Shown here: one piece after another, positions 8,082 to 10,427 of the stretch
Position numbering within the stretch: the stretch's first letter is position 1
How the letters are laid out: the number at the start of each line of letters is the position of its first letter
Notes under the pieces: generated by a model
Database searches by the model: none
The model's input: the letters and a program-made list of their open reading frames with translations, nothing else
Told to the model about the DNA's origin: nothing
Translations under genes and position numbers: made by a program
NCBI GenBank assembly: GCA_021286885.1
Contig: JAJTBM010000071.1
Location: 1 to 10,427, forward strand
DNA from: Rhodocyclales bacterium
GTDB taxonomy: Bacteria; Pseudomonadota; Gammaproteobacteria; Burkholderiales; Rhodocyclaceae
Direction of reading: 5' to 3'
DNA: 10,427 nt

Positions 8082-8687
8082 ATGGTTCGCAAAACTAAGG
8101 AAGAAGCCGAAATCACCCGCCGCCAGATCATCGATGCGGCGCGCCGGGTATTTCATGAATGCGGGGTGAGTCGCACCACCCTTGAGAAAATCGCCACCGC
8201 CGCCGGCGTGACCCGGGGCGCGGTGTATTGGCATTTCAAGAACAAAACCGATTTGTTCTTCGCCATGCGCGACGAAGCCAAACTGCCCATGGTGGATCAG
8301 GTGGTCTTCCACGAAGACGATGCCGACCCCCTGGGGGGCATAGAACGTGCCCTGCAGATCCTGATCCGCATCCTGGCCGAGCAGCCCGAGGTGCGCGAGA
8401 CCTTCGAAATCATCAGCTTCAAGTGCGAGTACGTGGACGAATTCGCCCAGGTGCTGCAAAACGCCAGTTGCCAGCTGGAATTCCTCGACAAGCTCACCCG
8501 GGCTTACGAACGCGCCCAAAGCCACGGCCAGCTACGCGCCGGCTTCACCCCATCCCAGCTGGCCCATGACAGCTTTCTGTTTGTGGGCGGCCTGTTCAAG
8601 CACTGGCTGGGGCGCATGCCCGATACCCGTTTCCAGGAGTGGGCCAACCAGCTCATCCATACCCACGTGGCCCTGCGCCGCGCCTGA
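8082..8687 (+). CDS. acrR: TetR/AcrR-family repressor of the adjacent efflux operon
   Basis: This cytoplasmic repressor has 201 residues, usual for the family. The N-terminus MVRKTKEEAEITRRQIIDAA closely follows AcrR/TtgR proteins. The TetR helix-turn-helix is at about 34-59 (TLEKIATAAGVTRGAVYWHFKNKTDLF). The C-terminal ligand-binding half contains FEIISFKCEYVDEF at about 107-120, also AcrR-like, and should bind pump substrates and release DNA. I prefer ATG 8082 over the in-frame GTG at 8067, which would add MAPGK, because the family starts at this point; the ribosome site there (AGG) is weak. A GGAG at 8064-8067 is too far for 8082. It diverges from the pump operon and shares the operator at 8021-8040, the standard layout for self-regulated efflux control. 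Symbol by family resemblance. Confidence 0.92.
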   Translation: MVRKTKEEAEITRRQIIDAARRVFHECGVSRTTLEKIATAAGVTRGAVYWHFKNKTDLFFAMRDEAKLPMVDQVVFHEDDADPLGGIERALQILIRILAEQPEVRETFEIISFKCEYVDEFAQVLQNASCQLEFLDKLTRAYERAQSHGQLRAGFTPSQLAHDSFLFVGGLFKHWLGRMPDTRFQEWANQLIHTHVALRRA

Positions 8688-8695
8688 GCCCCGGG

Positions 8696-8729
8696 GCTTC
8701 TGCCCCCTGCCCAGCCCGGGCGCAGAAGC
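8696..8729. other. hairpin after the AcrR-type gene, no T-run
   Basis: An 8-bp perfect inverted repeat (GCTTCTGC at 8696-8703 and GCAGAAGC at 8722-8729) with a GC-rich 18-nt loop starts eight bases after the repressor stop. No run of T follows on either strand, so it is not a classical intrinsic terminator. It could stabilise the transcript end or pause transcription before trmA. Confidence 0.45.
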
Positions 8730-8757
8730 GTATATTCCCCGCCTCAGCATCAAACCT

Positions 8758-8773
8758 GCCAGCCCGGGCTGGC
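8758..8773. repeat. 16-bp perfect palindrome just before trmA
   Basis: GCCAGCCCGGGCTGGC is a perfect palindrome ending seven bases before the trmA ATG. As RNA it can form a six-bp stem with a CCGG loop over the place where a ribosome site would be; no purine-rich site is otherwise visible there. A related core, CCAGCCCGGGC, also occurs at 8711-8721. Confidence 0.5.
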
Positions 8774-8780
8774 CCCCATC

Positions 8781-9869
8781 ATGCCCCTACCCACCTTCGA
8801 CCCGGCCAGCTATGAAGCCCAGCTGGCGGACAAGATCGCCCATTACAAGGCCGACTTTGCCCACCTGAATCTGCCCGAACCGGCTGTTTTTCGTTCCGAA
8901 CCCCTGCACTACCGGCTGCGCGCCGAATTCCGTATCTGGCACACAGGGGCGCAGCTCGATTACGCCATGTTCGATAGCGCCGATCCCAAGGTGCCGGTGC
9001 TGATCGACAGCTTCCCCCCTGCGGGCCCGGCCATTCATGCCCTGATGCCGCGCCTGCGCAGCGCCCTGGCAAGCAATGAATGCCTACGCCGCCGCTTGTT
9101 TCAGATCGAATTCCTCTCGACCCTCAGCGGTGAAGTGCTGGTCAGCCTGGTGTATCACCGCCCCCTCGAAGCCGACTGGGAAGCCGCCGCACGCGCCCTG
9201 GCCGCCGAGCTGGGCATCCAGATCATCGGCCGCAGCCGCAAGCAAAAAATCGTGCTGGAGCGCGACTGGGTGATCGAAGAATTCGAGTTCGAAGGGCGCT
9301 CGCTCCGCTACCAGCAGTTCGAAGGCAGCTTCACCCAGCCCAACGGCCAGGTCAATCGCCAGATGCTGGGCTGGGCCGCAAACCAGGCCCGCAACCTGGG
9401 CGGTGATCTGCTGGAGTTGTATTGCGGCAACGGCAATTTCACCATGGCCCTGGCCCCCCTGTTCAATCGGGTGCTGGCCACCGAACTGAGCAAGACCTCA
9501 GTGCATGCCGCCCATTACAATCTGGAAGCCAACCAGGTAGGCAACGTGACCATGGTGCGCATGGCCAGCGAAGAACTGAGCGACGCCATGGCCGGCGGGC
9601 GCGAATACCGCCGCATGAAGGGCGTAGATCTCGCCAGCTATCAGTTCTCCACCATCTTCGTGGACCCGCCGCGCAGCGGCCTGGACCCGGCCACTCTGGC
9701 CCTGGCCCGGGGCTTCCGCCATATCCTGTACATTTCCTGCAATCCCCAAACCCTCAAGGCCAACCTGGAAGCCCTCCAGGACACCCACGACATCGTGGCC
9801 TCCGCCGCCTTCGACCAGTTCCCCTACACCCACCACCTGGAGTGCGGCGTCCTGCTGCGCCAACGCTAA
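8781..9869 (+). CDS. trmA: tRNA (uracil-5-)-methyltransferase TrmA
   Basis: This enzyme methylates U54 of tRNA to ribothymidine (m5U) in the T-loop with S-adenosylmethionine. It has 362 residues; the E. coli enzyme has 366. The RNA-binding N-terminal half includes FRSEPLHYRLRAEFRIWH at about 36-53 and FEGSFTQPNGQVN near 185-195. The methyltransferase fold shows the SAM motif ELYCGNGNF at 212-220, DPPRSGLD at 295-302, the nucleophile C320 in YISCNP and the general base E354 in HHLECGVLL. The 34-residue spacing of C320 and E354 equals that of C324 and E358 in E. coli. It lacks the iron-sulfur Cys cluster and TRAM domain of RlmD, so TrmA is preferred. The ATG at 8781 fits the family N-terminus (MPLPTFDPASYEAQLADKI), though the ribosome site is poor. 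It appears to be transcribed alone or by read-through from the repressor gene. Confidence 0.97.
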   Translation: MPLPTFDPASYEAQLADKIAHYKADFAHLNLPEPAVFRSEPLHYRLRAEFRIWHTGAQLDYAMFDSADPKVPVLIDSFPPAGPAIHALMPRLRSALASNECLRRRLFQIEFLSTLSGEVLVSLVYHRPLEADWEAAARALAAELGIQIIGRSRKQKIVLERDWVIEEFEFEGRSLRYQQFEGSFTQPNGQVNRQMLGWAANQARNLGGDLLELYCGNGNFTMALAPLFNRVLATELSKTSVHAAHYNLEANQVGNVTMVRMASEELSDAMAGGREYRRMKGVDLASYQFSTIFVDPPRSGLDPATLALARGFRHILYISCNPQTLKANLEALQDTHDIVASAAFDQFPYTHHLECGVLLRQR

Positions 9870-9914
9870 GCCCCAACCCAGCCTCCCCCTGCCCTGCCCC
9901 AAAGCAGGGCAAAC

Positions 9915-9942
9915 AAGCGCTTCTGCCCGAAGCGCTTTTTTT
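9915..9942 (+). terminator. intrinsic terminator of trmA
   Basis: A 9-bp perfect stem (AAGCGCTTC at 9915-9923 with GAAGCGCTT at 9929-9937) has a five-base loop and is followed by T residues to 9942 (seven in all). It lies 46 bases after the trmA stop and is a strong Rho-independent terminator in the plus direction. Confidence 0.92.
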
Positions 9943-9965
9943 ACGCCCTCGTCAGCCGAGGGCGT
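9943..9965. other. second perfect hairpin directly after the trmA terminator
   Basis: ACGCCCTCG (9943-9951) and CGAGGGCGT (9957-9965) form a 9-bp perfect stem with a five-base loop, starting at the base after the T-run of the first terminator. No T-run follows on either strand, so it is not itself a standard terminator. It may act as a back-up pause or a transcript-end protector. Confidence 0.55.
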
Positions 9966-9973
9966 GCAACAAA

Positions 9974-9985
9974 CTTGTATACAAG
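9974..9985. promoter_or_regulatory. perfect 12-bp palindrome, possible operator
   Basis: CTTGTATACAAG is a perfect palindrome. Its core TTGTATACA recurs at 10036-10044, centres about 61 bp apart. Such symmetry is typical of dimeric repressors; the TTGTATACAA form recalls GntR/FadR-group sites, but the family is a guess. No intact gene lies downstream in either direction within reach. Confidence 0.45.
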
Positions 9986-10009
9986 ATTTTCCAACCCCCA
10001 CAGGCAGAC

Positions 10010-10018
10010 TTATCCACA
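10010..10018 (+). promoter_or_regulatory. single consensus DnaA box
   Basis: TTATCCACA matches the strong DnaA box consensus TTATNCACA exactly. I see no second box, no AT-rich unwinding repeats and no dnaA or dnaN gene nearby, so this is not an origin; it is a lone site or chance. Confidence 0.3.
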
Positions 10019-10035
10019 CGCCGGGGCCAGGATTT

Positions 10036-10044
10036 TTGTATACA
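10036..10044. promoter_or_regulatory. second TTGTATACA site
   Basis: TTGTATACA repeats the core of the palindrome at 9974-9985; the flank is less symmetrical here (TTTGTATACACG). It ends 25 bases before the IS66-type element. If both are operators, they bracket a promoter whose gene may have been lost or displaced. Confidence 0.4.
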
Positions 10045-10069
10045 CGATAAAGCCGGTGCAGAAAGCGCA

Positions 10070-10088
10070 TAACCCCCCGGCCAACCCA
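10070..10088 (+). repeat. terminal inverted repeat, left in window
   Basis: This 19-bp end pairs with 10290-10308 on the opposite strand with one mismatch (position 10084 against 10294). The outermost 14 bases pair perfectly. Confidence 0.75.
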
Positions 10089-10120
10089 CCTTGACTGAGA
10101 ATCTCAAGACGTAGCTGCGT

Positions 10121-10225
10121 CAGCCCGGCGACCGAAGCACCGGGCGCACCGCAGGCTTCGATCAGGGCGTGTTTGAACGTTTCGGAGTAGGTGCGACGGG
10201 TGCGGCGGGGTGGGGTGTCGGTCAT
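10121..10225 (-). pseudogene. tnpA: truncated IS66-family tnpA (first 35 codons)
   Basis: From ATG 10225 the product begins MTDTPPRRTRRTYSETFKHA and continues LIEACGAPGASVAGL, the N-terminus typical of the IS66 accessory protein TnpA (helix-turn-helix, OrfA type). After codon 35 the family similarity stops: the expected continuation after VAGL (an LAHG-N-like stretch) is replaced by TQLRLEILSQ and unrelated residues to a stop at 10010-10012. TnpB and the TnpC transposase are absent. The frame also opens at a GTG at 10237, but the ATG fits the family. It is inferred to be non-functional. Confidence 0.75.
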
Positions 10226-10228
10226 GTA

Positions 10229-10258
10229 AGTGTCCACTGTTCATGCGTAGTGGACACT
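10229..10258 (-). repeat. 10-bp perfect hairpin in the tnpA leader
   Basis: AGTGTCCACT (10229-10238) and AGTGGACACT (10249-10258) are perfect complements with a 10-nt loop. On the minus strand the hairpin ends three bases before the tnpA ATG and would bury its ribosome site (GTGGA). Such structures can keep transposase expression low, especially when transcription enters from outside. Confidence 0.65.
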
Positions 10259-10289
10259 ATGATTCGCGAGTGAGTGGGTGCGGGGAAGA

Positions 10290-10308
10290 TGGGATGGCCG
10301 GGGGGTTA
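10290..10308 (-). repeat. terminal inverted repeat, right in window (tnpA side)
   Basis: This is the tnpA-proximal end of the miniature element, the partner of 10070-10088. Read on the minus strand with the next outer base it starts GTAACCCCCCGG. Confidence 0.75.
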
Positions 10309-10330
10309 CTACGATACGAACGCCCAACGC

Positions 10331-10364
10331 AAAAAACCCCACTGCCATTTGGCAGCGGGGTTTT
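10331..10364 (-). terminator. intrinsic terminator of the rRNA operon
   Basis: Arms 10333-10346 and 10351-10364 form a 14-bp stem with one mismatch (A10341 against C10356) and an ATTT loop. Six A at 10331-10336 read as a T-run on the minus strand. It lies about 10 bases after the 5S rRNA 3' end, the usual place for the end of an rrn operon. Confidence 0.9.
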
Positions 10365-10373
10365 GCATGGGGT

Positions 10374-10427
10374 AGCCTGACGATGACCTACTTTCACGCA
10401 CGTGTGTGCACTATCATCGGCGCGGTC
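10374..10427 (-). rRNA. rrf: 5S ribosomal RNA, 3' part (runs off right edge)
   Basis: On the minus strand the last 54 bases read as the 3' half of bacterial 5S rRNA: GCCGATGATAGTGC, then GTGAAAGTAGGTCATCG and the end GTCAGGCT. These match the conserved loop E/helix IV area and the 3' arm of helix I of betaproteobacterial 5S rRNA. About 60 bases of the gene, and presumably the 23S and 16S genes, lie beyond the right edge. The exact 3' end may differ by one or two bases. A terminator follows. Confidence 0.92.

Larger units (their letters stand above)
10070..10308 (-). mobile_element. miniature IS66-type element (internally deleted, both ends kept)
   Basis: The ends are inverted repeats: TAACCCCCCGGCCAACCCA at 10070-10088 and TGGGATGGCCGGGGGGTTA at 10290-10308, 18 of 19 positions paired. 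One base further out the right end reads GTAACC on the minus strand, matching the GTAA start usual for IS66 ends. Inside are a tnpA leader and the first 35 codons of an IS66 TnpA-like gene, then a break to the other end. The 239-bp unit has lost all transposase function, so it is a MITE-like remnant that could only move with help from a full copy. I find no 8-bp target duplication at either choice of boundary. It sits between trmA and an rRNA operon. Confidence 0.7.

Noticed and set aside
9966..10060. A replication origin suggested by the DnaA box
   Set aside because: Only one box, no AT-rich repeats and no replication genes nearby.
9498..10070. A 190-codon minus-strand frame opposite the end of trmA
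   Set aside because: It crosses a strong terminator and hairpins and lies opposite the catalytic end of trmA; no motif.
1..10427. CRISPR arrays or tRNA genes
   Set aside because: I saw no regularly spaced direct repeats and no tRNA-like T-loop and acceptor pairing.

Overview
The window looks like chromosomal DNA of a GC-rich Gram-negative betaproteobacterium. The tripartite RND pump, the short TrmA-type tRNA methyltransferase and the sequence of the 5S rRNA end all fit that group; a Rhodocyclales-like host is a guess and not shown by the sequence.

Layout. (1) Positions 1-2148 hold a quorum-sensing locus. The 5' end of a LuxI-type acyl-homoserine-lactone (AHL) synthase gene runs off the left edge on the minus strand, and a full LuxR-type receptor gene lies on the plus strand. 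They diverge across about 1.15 kb of comparatively AT-rich DNA with no convincing gene, which carries a textbook lux box 62 bp upstream of the luxI start. (2) A hairpin terminator at 2188-2221 separates luxR from a convergent efflux operon on the minus strand (7972 down to 2250): membrane-fusion lipoprotein, RND transporter and outer-membrane channel lipoprotein, tightly packed with a 12-bp gap and a 4-bp ATGA overlap. (3) A divergent AcrR/TetR repressor gene (8082-8687, plus) shares a 109-bp control region with the operon. This region holds a near-perfect 20-bp palindrome resembling the AcrR operator. (4) trmA (8781-9869, plus) ends in a strong intrinsic terminator followed by a second hairpin. 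(5) From 9966 to the right edge there is no intact protein gene. It holds two TTGTATACA palindromic sites, one consensus DnaA box, a roughly 240-bp internally deleted IS66-type element (near-perfect terminal inverted repeats plus the first 35 codons of tnpA), an rRNA-operon terminator, and the 3' end of a 5S rRNA gene on the minus strand that continues past the right edge.

How the parts work together. LuxI makes an AHL, LuxR binds it and probably acts at the lux box, giving positive feedback on luxI. The pump expels toxic or amphipathic compounds and is probably held down by the adjacent AcrR-type repressor until a ligand releases it. trmA is housekeeping (m5U54 in tRNA). The least expected items are the miniature IS66 derivative beside an rRNA operon, the long empty luxI-luxR gap with overlapping palindromes at the lux box, and the paired palindromes in a stretch with no gene of their own. 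I found no clearly new multi-gene system.
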